In this document: positions 7,786-15,159 of the stretch, one piece after another
How the letters are laid out: the number at the start of each line of letters is the position of its first letter
How positions within the stretch are numbered: the first letter of the stretch is position 1
Origin: Methanobacteriota archaeon
GTDB taxonomy: Archaea; Thermoplasmatota; Thermoplasmata; RBG-16-68-12; JAFNFQ01
Assembly (NCBI GenBank): GCA_017885655.1
Contig: JAFNFQ010000065.1
Location: 1-42,460 of the forward strand
Length of the DNA: 42,460 nt
Direction of reading: 5' to 3'
Made by a program: the position numbers and the translations under genes
Notes under the pieces: model-generated
The model's input: the letters and a program-made list of their open reading frames with translations, nothing else
Database searches by the model: none
Told to the model about the DNA's origin: nothing

Positions 7786-9123
7786 ATGGCTGATGACAGT
7801 CCAACAAACAGAGTGCTTGAGGCCGTGAAGAAGGAGAAGGTCAACTTCGTCCAGATGCAGTTCATGGATTTGCTGGGATTCGTCAAGACGGTCACAATCC
7901 CCACGACCAAGATCGAGAGTGCCATGGAGAATGGCGTAGTTTTCGATGGCTCCTCTGTCACCGGCTACGCTGAAATAGAGGAGAGCGACATGCGCGTGCG
8001 GCCGGACCCCACGACGTTCAAAATCTATCCGTGGATATCCGGCGACCTCAAGACGGCCGCGATGGTCTGCAACGTGTACGACTCGAGCGGCAAGAGGTTC
8101 AGCGGCGACCCCCGGTACATCCTCGAACAGACCATGAAGAAGGCGAGGGAACTGGGATACATCTGCTACACCGGTCCCGAGTACGAGTTCTTCCTCTTCA
8201 AGATGGACGGCGGGGGCCAGGTGACGAGCATCCCCTGCGATTCGGGTCGATACTTCGAGCAGCTGCCCCTGGACAAGGGCGAGGTCGTGAGGAAGAAGAC
8301 GATCCTTTACTTCAACGAGATGGGGTTCGATGCGGAGGCAGGGCATCACGAGGTCGCGCCGGGCCAGCACGAGATAGACCTGCGGTACACCGATGCGTTA
8401 TCCTCGGCGGACAGGGTGCTGACCCTGAAACACGCCATCAAGACGGTGGCGCTGGAGCAGGGTCTGCACGCGAGCTTCATGCCGAAGCCGATATTCGGGG
8501 TGAACGGCAGCGGGATGCACGTGCATCAAAGCCTCATGACGCCTGAGGGCGAGAACATATTCTACGAGCCTACGGCGAAGTGGGAGCTCAGCGACAAGTG
8601 CATGTGGTACATTGGCGGCCTGCTCATGTTCGCAAGGGAGAACTGTGCCGTGCTCGCCTCCTGGGTGAACAGTTATAAGAGACTGGTGCCCGGGTACGAA
8701 GCCCCGGTCTACATCAGCTGGGCGAACAAGAACAGGTCGGCGCTGATACGAGTCCCGGCGGGCAGAGGGATGAGCACCCGTCTGGAGGTGAGGAATCCCG
8801 ATCCCAGCGGCAACCCCTACCTGCAGTACGCAGTCATGCTCGCGGCGGGGCTGAGGGGGATGTACAAGCAGGTAGAGCCGCCGAGCCCGGTGGAGACCAA
8901 CATCTACGCTCTCGGGGCTCTTGAAAGGAAGAAACTCTCCATAGGCAGCCTTCCCGCCGACTTGGAGGAGGCGCTGGACGAGCTGGAGAAGAGCGACCTT
9001 ATGCGGGAGACTCTCGGGGCGCACGTCTGGACCAACTACCTATACCTCAAGAGGCAGGAGTGCGAGGAGTACAGGATGCAGGTGACGGACTGGGAGCTGA
9101 AGAAGTACCTAGCGGTCCTCTAA
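7786..9123 (+). CDS. glnA: Glutamine synthetase, type I
   Basis: Glutamine synthetase makes glutamine from glutamate, ammonia and ATP and is the main ammonia-assimilation entry. The 445-aa length is the normal GSI size. Motifs include VVFDGSSV at about 47-54, the metal-site stretch GPEYEFFLFK, EAGHHEVAPGQHEI, the ATP/glutamate site NGSGMHVHQS, and SYKRLVPGYEAPVYISW with NRSALIRVP near the active-site flap. I see no clear adenylylation-tyrosine motif, so the I-alpha group without adenylylation is likelier; that is inference. The start ATGGCTGATGAC is unambiguous. The gene stands alone and converges on htpX with only 6 nt between stops. No PII (glnB/glnK) or ammonium transporter gene is in the window. 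Confidence 0.97.
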   Translation: MADDSPTNRVLEAVKKEKVNFVQMQFMDLLGFVKTVTIPTTKIESAMENGVVFDGSSVTGYAEIEESDMRVRPDPTTFKIYPWISGDLKTAAMVCNVYDSSGKRFSGDPRYILEQTMKKARELGYICYTGPEYEFFLFKMDGGGQVTSIPCDSGRYFEQLPLDKGEVVRKKTILYFNEMGFDAEAGHHEVAPGQHEIDLRYTDALSSADRVLTLKHAIKTVALEQGLHASFMPKPIFGVNGSGMHVHQSLMTPEGENIFYEPTAKWELSDKCMWYIGGLLMFARENCAVLASWVNSYKRLVPGYEAPVYISWANKNRSALIRVPAGRGMSTRLEVRNPDPSGNPYLQYAVMLAAGLRGMYKQVEPPSPVETNIYALGALERKKLSIGSLPADLEEALDELEKSDLMRETLGAHVWTNYLYLKRQECEEYRMQVTDWELKKYLAVL

Positions 9124-9129
9124 GAAATC

Positions 9130-10032
9130 TCAATACATAGGGATCTTGCCGCTCGCCATGTCCCTGAGTCTCCTCAGTCTCTTTTCCATTGGCGGGTGAG
9201 TGGAGAACAGCGTGAAGAAGAAGCTTCCGTTGAACGGGTTGACTATGAACAGGGACGACGACGCAGGGTTCCCTCGCCGCATCGGCCTACGCTTGTTCGC
9301 GACCTCCAGCTTCTCGAGAGCGTCAGCGAGGTAGGACGGCTTCCCGATCGTTCGCGCTCCGACGAAATCGGCCTTGTACTCCCTGCTGCGCGAGATCGCC
9401 AACTGAACCGCAACTGCCGCGATCGGAGCGGTGATCGCGACCAGAATCACTATGAGGATGTCCCCACTGCCTTCCCTCCGACCCCTGCCGCCAAGGAACA
9501 TGTTCCAAACGAACATCCGCGCCATGAAGGCTATCGCGCCCGCCACCGTCGCCGCGACGCTCATGACGAGGATGTCCCTGTCCTTGACGTGAGCCATCTC
9601 GTGCGCGATGACCCCGGAGAGCTCATTGTCGTTCAGGAGTTCGAGGATTCCCTCCGTCGCCGCGACGACAGCCCTTTCCGGGTTCCTGCCTGTCGCGAAG
9701 GCGTTGGGCGTCTTGGACGGGACGATCGCGATCTTGGGCATGGGCAGGCCGTTCAGACCAGCGACGTAGCGCACGATTTTGTAGAGGCGCGGGGCCTCTC
9801 TTTCGCTCACGATCTTGGCGCGGTAGGACCACAGCACGATTTTGTCGGAAAAGAGGTAGCTGACCAGGTTCAGCACTCCCGCCAGTATGAGGAAGAAGAG
9901 CGAACCGGTGATCCAATCGTCGAAGAACACCGCACCGATGATCCATCCTATCGCAACGAAGATCAACATGAGCACTGCGAACATCGCGAACAGACGGAGG
10001 TTCGGATGGGGTCGGCTGTATGCGGGTTCCAT
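9130..10032 (-). CDS. htpX: HtpX-type membrane zinc metalloprotease
   Basis: The 300-aa M48 peptidase has two N-terminal helices (about 14-36 and 41-60), the zinc motif HEMAH with VIAHEMAHVKDRD in the cytosolic part, two further hydrophobic segments, and the third zinc-ligand region SREYKADFVGA. HtpX degrades misfolded membrane proteins in heat-shock quality control. All expected catalytic residues are present and length is normal. It converges with glnA. The start (MEPAYSRPHPNLR) follows directly a perfect dyad, GGAAT-N3-ATTCC, which could be an operator. It adds to the proteostasis theme of this part of the window. Confidence 0.95.
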   Translation of the reverse strand: MEPAYSRPHPNLRLFAMFAVLMLIFVAIGWIIGAVFFDDWITGSLFFLILAGVLNLVSYLFSDKIVLWSYRAKIVSEREAPRLYKIVRYVAGLNGLPMPKIAIVPSKTPNAFATGRNPERAVVAATEGILELLNDNELSGVIAHEMAHVKDRDILVMSVAATVAGAIAFMARMFVWNMFLGGRGRREGSGDILIVILVAITAPIAAVAVQLAISRSREYKADFVGARTIGKPSYLADALEKLEVANKRRPMRRGNPASSSLFIVNPFNGSFFFTLFSTHPPMEKRLRRLRDMASGKIPMY

Positions 10033-10033
10033 G

Positions 10034-10046
10034 GGAATTATATTCC
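10034..10046 (-). promoter_or_regulatory. Dyad GGAAT-TAT-ATTCC at the htpX start
   Basis: This is a perfect 5-3-5 inverted repeat 1 nt upstream of the htpX ATG. It is too close to be the TATA box of that gene (an AAATAA-like element lies about 45 nt upstream), so it would sit at the transcription start or in the leader, where archaeal repressors commonly bind. Confidence 0.4.
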
Positions 10047-10105
10047 ATCACATCGTCAGTTAAGACGCTTTCGTTATTTCGAGGCTGAGCATCGAGAGTC
10101 CGCTC

Positions 10106-12010
10106 CTACCTCACGCCTGCTTGCAGATCGATCCCAACCGCTTCCTTGACGCCGAACGGCCCTGGCGGGAGGATCCTTGTGACCTCCTCCACGGGCACCT
10201 CGAAGATGCGGGCCAAGCGGCCAGTCAACTTCTCCTTGGAGATGTCCCCGGGCTCCAGGATGGCGTAGCGGCGGGATTTGACGGTGACCGCGGACGGAGG
10301 ACCTGCCATCGCCTTCCTGTGTCCTTCATATTCGATTTCGCCTATGGCCACTCGGACCTGGAGATCCTTGAAGTGGTTCCTCTTCCCGCGGATGATGAAC
10401 GCCCCCTTGGGAACGTACTCGCCGCTCTCGGGCGTCTTGCTCACCTGTTCCGGGGTGACCCAGTAAGCTGACCCGGACGCGAGCTTGGACGACCACGCCT
10501 TGCTGTGGAGGAGGGCGAACTCGCATACCTCGCGCAGGGTCTGCTCACCCGCCTTCGCTCCATCCTTGACGACCACGCTCGGGGCGCCGTGAACCTCGGC
10601 GTGCGCGTACCTGTCCCCGTCTTTCAGGTGCTTCCTGACGAGGCTCTCGTTCGACCTCGCGTCCCTCCCGCCAATCACAAGGAAACCCTCCGATGAAATG
10701 AACCAGCGATAGGCCTCGAACCAGAACTGCTTGGTCGGCTTGATTTTCGGATGCGCGGCGGTCTTCTTCGCCTTCTTCACCGCCCGCTCCATCTCCTTCT
10801 TCGTCTCGGCCAAGGCGGCCCCGACCTTTGCGGACTGTTCCTGCGCCTTGCGGCGCTTCTCGTAGAGCAGCTGAGTGTTCCCGTTCACATCTTCCCGATA
10901 GTCGAGCTCGATTGAATCCTCCTCTCCTATCATCACCGTGATCGTGTGCATCTCGTGGTCGATCGACTTGACCCGAACGTTCTTGGGTTGTCGTCCCTCT
11001 CTCACCATCTTGAGTAGCTCTTCGAATTCCTGGAAGTGTTCAAAGAGGAAGAACGCAAGGAACTCGCACTTCACCTGTTCATCCTTGAGCGCCTTGATGC
11101 TCTCCTCTTGCTGCTGGATTCTTCTCTGGAAGCGCCCGGCGACGTCTTCTCCAGGTTCGACCTCCTTCACCTGCTCCTCGCCCTTGGCGGTATCGAGATA
11201 CTTGGAGAGCGCCTCGCTGCAGGTCGAGCACTGGATTCTTTCCTTGTCGGCGTAGACTTGCAGGTCGATCGGGACGGCATCAATCGCCTTGCCGTCTTGC
11301 ACTATGAGGGCAGGTCTTCGGTCCTCGGTCACCGCCACAACGAGGTTATTCAGGGCGGTGAAAAATCCGTCGAGCTGCTCCTCCGTCAGAATCGACGCCT
11401 TGGACTTCTTGTCGACTCCCGCCAGAAGGCACAGTTCCTCTGCGTAGAGGCCCCCCAGGTTGAACTCCGATGCGAGGGCTCTCGAAACCGCCCCCTTCCC
11501 CGCCTTGAGCTTCGCATGGAATTCCTCTCTATCGATGTCGAGCGGGTTGAGGCCCGGCGGCGGGAAGTCGTAATCTTGTCCAGGCTTAATCTGTCTGTTC
11601 CTGAGGACCTGAGCGCGCTGGCAAAGAACTGTCTTCCCGTCCTCGACTAGGACGAGGTTTCCCCCGCCAAAGAGTTCGACCACGAGCATGTATTTCTTCT
11701 CGGTTTCCAGGTCGAAGACGACGACGCGGTCGAATCCTCTCTGGGTGATGGCGGCGATTGTCGGATTGGAGATGTAGCGTCTCAGCGCCTGCGCAAATGG
11801 CGGGGGCGTCTCTGGCTTTTCCCGGGCCTCTTGGAGACACAGCCACTTCCCTGGCCTCAGGTAGACCTCCTGTTTCCCGCCGCCTAGCAGGTTAACCTTG
11901 AGATAGAAATTGTCATCGCTCTGGTAGATCTTGTCGATGTGACCGCCAACCAGGACTTGCATCTCTGCAACGATTGCGATGAGATCGAAACTGGACACCG
12001 CCTCTTTCAT
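10106..12010 (-). CDS. rqcH: NEMF/RqcH family ribosome quality-control protein
   Basis: The protein belongs to the NFACT family (Rqc2/NEMF/RqcH, older name FbpA-like), which binds stalled large ribosomal subunits and adds C-terminal tails to the nascent chain. It has an NFACT-N domain (about 1-200) with the Asp-Arg pair in QRGFDRVVVF (D94-R95 from this start) that is needed for tailing in RqcH, an HhH segment, long coiled-coils (about 290-340 and 395-430), and a C-terminal NFACT-R/DUF814 domain (NESLVRKHLKDGDRYAHAEV). The track start at 12025 falls next to a TATA-like GATTAAGTAAG, so Met6 (12010) is the better start, giving 634 aa. It is divergent from tRNA-Thr. Confidence 0.93.
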   Translation of the reverse strand: MKEAVSSFDLIAIVAEMQVLVGGHIDKIYQSDDNFYLKVNLLGGGKQEVYLRPGKWLCLQEAREKPETPPPFAQALRRYISNPTIAAITQRGFDRVVVFDLETEKKYMLVVELFGGGNLVLVEDGKTVLCQRAQVLRNRQIKPGQDYDFPPPGLNPLDIDREEFHAKLKAGKGAVSRALASEFNLGGLYAEELCLLAGVDKKSKASILTEEQLDGFFTALNNLVVAVTEDRRPALIVQDGKAIDAVPIDLQVYADKERIQCSTCSEALSKYLDTAKGEEQVKEVEPGEDVAGRFQRRIQQQEESIKALKDEQVKCEFLAFFLFEHFQEFEELLKMVREGRQPKNVRVKSIDHEMHTITVMIGEEDSIELDYREDVNGNTQLLYEKRRKAQEQSAKVGAALAETKKEMERAVKKAKKTAAHPKIKPTKQFWFEAYRWFISSEGFLVIGGRDARSNESLVRKHLKDGDRYAHAEVHGAPSVVVKDGAKAGEQTLREVCEFALLHSKAWSSKLASGSAYWVTPEQVSKTPESGEYVPKGAFIIRGKRNHFKDLQVRVAIGEIEYEGHRKAMAGPPSAVTVKSRRYAILEPGDISKEKLTGRLARIFEVPVEEVTRILPPGPFGVKEAVGIDLQAGVR

Positions 12011-12074
12011 TGCTCGTGGAAACAATGCTGCCTTACTTAATCATGAGCCCCCGCCATGGTGGCTCGAAGCAACG

Positions 12075-12081
12075 TTTATTA
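12075..12081 (+). promoter_or_regulatory. TATA box of tRNA-Thr
   Basis: TTTATTA is centred about 29 nt upstream of the first tRNA base, standard archaeal spacing. Confidence 0.65.
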
Positions 12082-12106
12082 CGCCTCCTGGCTTAGCTCG
12101 CCAAAT

Positions 12107-12178
12107 GCCGCAGTGGCTTAGTGGTAGAGCGGCGCCTTGGTAAGGCGCAGGTCGAGGGTTCAATTCCCTTCTGCGGCT
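12107..12178 (+). tRNA. tRNA-Thr (anticodon GGT)
   Basis: The 72-nt sequence folds as a full cloverleaf. The acceptor stem is GCCGCAG/CTGCGGC with discriminator T. The D stem is GCTT/GAGC around AGTGGTA. The anticodon stem is GCGCC/GGCGC with loop TTGGTAA, and the anticodon GGT (12139-12141) reads ACC threonine codons. The T stem is GAGGG/CCCTT with loop TTCAATT. There is no intron and no encoded CCA. A TATA box precedes it. The 3' end directly abuts the stop codon of the minus-strand gene at 12179. Confidence 0.97.
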
Positions 12179-13114
12179 TCAGACTTGTATATCTAGTGTC
12201 GGTTTCGCTGCTTTCGCCCGCTTGGCGACGTTCCATGCAATGAAAAGGGTTGGCACTAGAGTGAAGAAGTAATCTAGAAACGCTTGGCCGCCCGCCTCAC
12301 CCATATAGATGAAGTACACCCGCAGACCGTTAATCAAGTCGAATCCGTAGCCAAGCTGGGCTCCGACTGCCGTTATCCACAACCATACGCCTAAGAAAGT
12401 GGAGAGCAGAGCGAACAGGATCATCATGATAATCATGGGGCCCGTGACTTTCTTGGCCCCCCACTGCATAGCCACGGCGACTATGAACCCGTTGACCAAG
12501 CCAACCAGATAGAAGATGTTGCCTGTGGCTAAACCGATCCCCGCCCAGATCGCCGCGCCCACCAGCGCCCCGAGCAATCCCATTGCGATTGCGAGACCCC
12601 ATCTCGGCTTGGTCGCGCGGTCGACTGCCGCCACTTGGGTGAACTGCTGCTGCAGCCTCGTGAGGTCGTCATCGCACATGTACACAGGGACGCTGTTCAC
12701 GAGGATCAGGCGATTGACGTCCCTGCCGCACTTCTCGCACTTGGACGGATATGAGGGTATGACTGGCTTCAGGGCTGTGGTGAACTTCCTGAAGGTATCG
12801 AGGATATCCTCCACTTTCGGCGTGCGAATCGCCGGCATCAGAATGTAGCTCACGATTCCGTACTGGGAATCGAGTCTGACCATCGCATGTTTCAATCCGA
12901 GGTTCTTCCACATTTCCTTGTTCGAGATGATTGCGTTCAGGGACTGCATGACCGTGCCGGGCGGCAGGACCAACGCCATCGAGATGTATTGAGTCTGCGA
13001 CAAGGTCGGCGTCCCTTGGATGCGGACGAGTAAATCGTTCCAGCGACCCCAGGCTGTGCCATCGTTCGATCTCAACCCAAGCTGCGCCCCCGCCTCGCGA
13101 GCGACTGCCTCCAT
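12179..13114 (-). CDS. Zinc-ribbon polytopic membrane protein (unknown)
   Basis: The protein is not recognised. The N-terminal 130 residues are soluble and carry no clear family motif. A CEKCG...YMCDDD segment looks like a small zinc ribbon with one non-Cys ligand. Four or five hydrophobic helices follow (GLAIAMGLLGALVGAAIWAG, IFYLVGLVNGFIVAVAM, MIIMMILFALLSTFLGVWLW, FLDYFFTLVPTLFIAW), with a short basic tail. I prefer Met17 of the track ORF (13114, 311 aa), because the upstream GTG at 13162 overlaps a TATA-like CCATAAG that would serve this gene. The stop codon abuts tRNA-Thr on the opposite strand. Confidence 0.7.
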   Translation of the reverse strand: MEAVAREAGAQLGLRSNDGTAWGRWNDLLVRIQGTPTLSQTQYISMALVLPPGTVMQSLNAIISNKEMWKNLGLKHAMVRLDSQYGIVSYILMPAIRTPKVEDILDTFRKFTTALKPVIPSYPSKCEKCGRDVNRLILVNSVPVYMCDDDLTRLQQQFTQVAAVDRATKPRWGLAIAMGLLGALVGAAIWAGIGLATGNIFYLVGLVNGFIVAVAMQWGAKKVTGPMIIMMILFALLSTFLGVWLWITAVGAQLGYGFDLINGLRVYFIYMGEAGGQAFLDYFFTLVPTLFIAWNVAKRAKAAKPTLDIQV

Positions 13115-13173
13115 GCCCAAGCTTATTCCCCGATGCGGGACGACTTGGAGAGTAGTTAACACTTATGGAAGCT

Positions 13174-13192
13174 AATGATCGACGGGCAATCC
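13174..13192 (+). repeat. 19-nt imperfect direct repeat, left copy
   Basis: AATGATCGACGGGCAATCC matches the right copy at 14373-14391 in 16 of 19 positions. The pair brackets the gene-free region that holds the 21-bp array. Confidence 0.4.
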
Positions 13193-13404
13193 TGTGATTG
13201 GTCTCCTGGAGGCGAACGGGGTCATGCTGTACGTTCCATTGGTCTTTTCAGGGTCCTTGCCCCAGAGGCGACGAAGCAGCGCCGATTGGCGGTTGCGAAC
13301 TCACACATCCCAAGCCCCTCGCCAAGGGGGGAGGTTTTTTTCTCTTTCCATTTTCATTGGAGGAAGCCCTCTGTTGACCCTTTCCTGCCGTGGGCAGGAC
13401 CAGT

Positions 13405-14318
13405 CTATCTGCAGGATTCCAGCAGACACGGAAGAGCGTCCATCAGCCGATTGGATTCCACCTCTCGACGATCCGCGTCCAATCCCGGATGACCCTCGCG
13501 CACCTTGAGAACACTCTGACACACCTCCAGCCGACTCAATCCAATATCAAACCGGTCTTGGCGGGGTGTGAGAACACCCTGACGCACCTCCAGCCGATCC
13601 AATCCCTTATCCAGCGGATTCGAACGGAGTCCCGGACGGTCGTCTGGAACCACCAGACAGTCTTCCGACAATGCCAGAAGGTCCGCTAGAACCATTAGAC
13701 GATCCGAAGCGAGTCCCAGACAATCCTCTGGAGGTGCCAGAGGGCCTTGACCCCCCTCCTCCAGCCCTCCGCTACCGCCAGACGGTCGTCTGGAATCCCC
13801 AGACGGTCTTCTGGAGGTCGCAGACGGTCCTCTGGAGGTCCCGAACGATCCTCTGGAGGTATCAGAGAGTCGTCTGGCGGTCGGTTCGGATCGTCCGGAC
13901 CCCCATTCGGACCTCTGGCGGTCCAAAACGGTCGTCTGGGACTGTGAGAGATCCTTCTGGAGGTCCCAGAGGATCGTCTGGAGGTCCCGGACAGTCGTCT
14001 GGAAGTAGGTTTTGGCTGTCTTCAGGTAGCCACGGACTGTGTGGAAGTCCGTGCAGGTCGTCTGAGAAGTGCCGCAAATCGTTCGGTTGCATGCTCCGAG
14101 AGTGTGGAGGCACGTGACGCCAATCCCGGAGTCCCTCCATCGGTCTGAGAGCGCTCCGCCATCCAGCCGATTCCTGCGGTTTCCATCCGCGAGACACCTC
14201 GCAATCTCCCCTGAGAACCTTCTTCGGATCTGAACTTGGCGATTGAGTACACAGACTTGACCCCATCTTCCATCGCGGCTATCATCCGTGCGACCTGCCC
14301 CTGCGTCAGCCTGGGCAT
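13405..14318 (-). pseudogene. Decayed HTH plus heptad-repeat gene (candidate)
   Basis: On the minus strand, the reading from 14318 (MPRLTQGQVARMIAAMEDG, then VKSVYSIAK) resembles the start of a helix-turn-helix domain like those of resolvases and transposases, with codon use like neighbouring genes. After about 35 codons that frame loses its protein-like character. Further along, in other frames, heptads such as DLQTTVR, DLQTILW and DLQRIVR show hydrophobic residues spaced 3-4, as in coiled-coils. The frames are joined only by crossing single-base slips, and the heptad frame meets stop codons. The track's 327-aa ORF (13405-14388) runs through these changes and looks like chance. I read it as a broken gene, but a non-coding array is possible. 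Confidence 0.4.
13444..14150. repeat. Degenerate 21-bp tandem repeat array (about 34 units)
   Basis: A core TCTGG(A) recurs at exact 21-nt steps: 13789, 13810, 13831, 13852, 13873, 13894, then 13914, 13935, 13956, 13977, 13998, with weaker copies at 14019-14124. Left-hand copies lie at 13643 and 13727. A variant unit repeats at 63 nt (GAGAACACYCTGAC at 13507 and 13570). The best units read AGACGGTCGTCTGGAGGTCCC, with a near-palindrome AGACNNNNGTCT. One-base slips occur between 13727 and 13789, at 13894-13914 and at 14124-14144. This array fills most of the 1.3-kb stretch (13115-14411) without an intact gene. It is not CRISPR: there are no spacers. Confidence 0.8.
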
Positions 14319-14372
14319 GGGGGCTCATTGCGGTCTCTCCAAGAAAGTGATTTCGAGATTCGACGGGACGCC

Positions 14373-14391
14373 AATGATCGGTAGGCAATCC
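14373..14391 (+). repeat. 19-nt imperfect direct repeat, right copy
   Basis: AATGATCGGTAGGCAATCC is the partner of 13174-13192. Similar ATTG and GAACGGG elements follow both copies, so the likeness extends beyond 19 nt. Confidence 0.4.
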
Positions 14392-14411
14392 ACCTTCGAT
14401 TGAACGGGTTC

Positions 14412-15011
14412 TCAGGCGCTCACGCTGCGGAATTCCTCACCGGACGCGGCTCTGGAAATGTGGTTGAACAGCAGATGGCCCAACTTGACAGCCTCGTCCA
14501 CCCGCTCATGGAATGTCGTGACCGCCGAAATTTCCAGCTGCCCGCCGCGGATTGTCGCGTCGAGCTGCACCTTCCCATCCCCGGTGATCCATGAGAGTCG
14601 AAGACCGTCAGGAGACTCGGTCAGCCCCTGCCAGCGAAGCGGACCAATCCAGCTGCCTTTCAGAACCGCAACTGCCTCACGGGCGTCCATATTCCCTGGC
14701 ATGTAGGTCTGCAAGATCGTGATGCCCGCGTGGTCCTCTGTCATGACATCCGAATCCAGGATTGTGAGGCCCTTCTGCGTGACGCGGTAACCCAGCTCGG
14801 TCTGCTCGACGAAGCCGTCGGCGGAAAGCCGCCGCAGCGCCCTCGAGAGCTGCTCGGAGTGGATACCCAGTCGCCTCTTGAGTCCTTGGAAACCCATCAT
14901 CGACGAGGGGTTCTGCGAGAGGAACGCGAGGACTTCCTTGTCGTGTTCGCGGAGGCCGATCTCCTGAGATAACGAGACGCCCGCATCTGTCATTTCGCGC
15001 TCAGAATTCAT
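14412..15011 (-). CDS. Winged-helix transcriptional regulator
   Basis: The 199-aa protein has a winged-helix DNA-binding domain at about residues 20-85 (DKEVLAFLSQNPSSMMGFQGLKRRLGIHSEQLSRALRRL..., then the wing GYRVTQKG). A C-terminal alpha/beta domain of about 100 residues (WQGLTESPDGLRLSWITGDG...) may sense a ligand or mediate dimerisation. Its family below wHTH level is not recognised. The start at 15011 is supported by a TATA element, TTCATAAACC, about 28 nt upstream. That TATA lies inside a CGAGG-N10-CCTCG dyad, which suggests autoregulation. The gene is divergent from the HtrA-like protease and may control it. Confidence 0.8.
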   Translation of the reverse strand: MNSEREMTDAGVSLSQEIGLREHDKEVLAFLSQNPSSMMGFQGLKRRLGIHSEQLSRALRRLSADGFVEQTELGYRVTQKGLTILDSDVMTEDHAGITILQTYMPGNMDAREAVAVLKGSWIGPLRWQGLTESPDGLRLSWITGDGKVQLDATIRGGQLEISAVTTFHERVDEAVKLGHLLFNHISRAASGEEFRSVSA

Positions 15012-15030
15012 CTGATAGAAAATAGGCAGG

Positions 15031-15050
15031 CGAGGTTTATGAACTCCTCG
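15031..15050 (-). promoter_or_regulatory. TATA box inside a dyad: candidate autoregulatory operator
   Basis: CGAGG (15031-15035) and CCTCG (15046-15050) flank the minus-strand TATA element GTTCATAAAC. A protein bound here would block TBP access to the regulator's own promoter. Confidence 0.4.
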
Positions 15051-15159
15051 GGTTCCGACTCTTCGGAAGGGCAGGGTTTCCCGCCGTGCGTGTGACTAGG
15101 GTAACGAGTATCTAGTCAACAAAGCCCCGGCCCGCCATATCATCGTCGAGGCAATCACA

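Noticed and set aside
13330-13345. T-rich tract (seven T) after a GC-rich stretch as a terminator
   Set aside because: No plus-strand gene ends within 1.1 kb upstream, so there is no transcript for it to end.
13444-14150. CRISPR array
   Set aside because: The repeats are directly contiguous at 21 nt with no unique spacers, and there are no cas genes in the window.
13405-14388. 327-aa minus-strand ORF taken as one intact gene
   Set aside because: Protein-like stretches switch frame along it and the 21-bp array slips by single bases inside it, so the open frame is probably chance.
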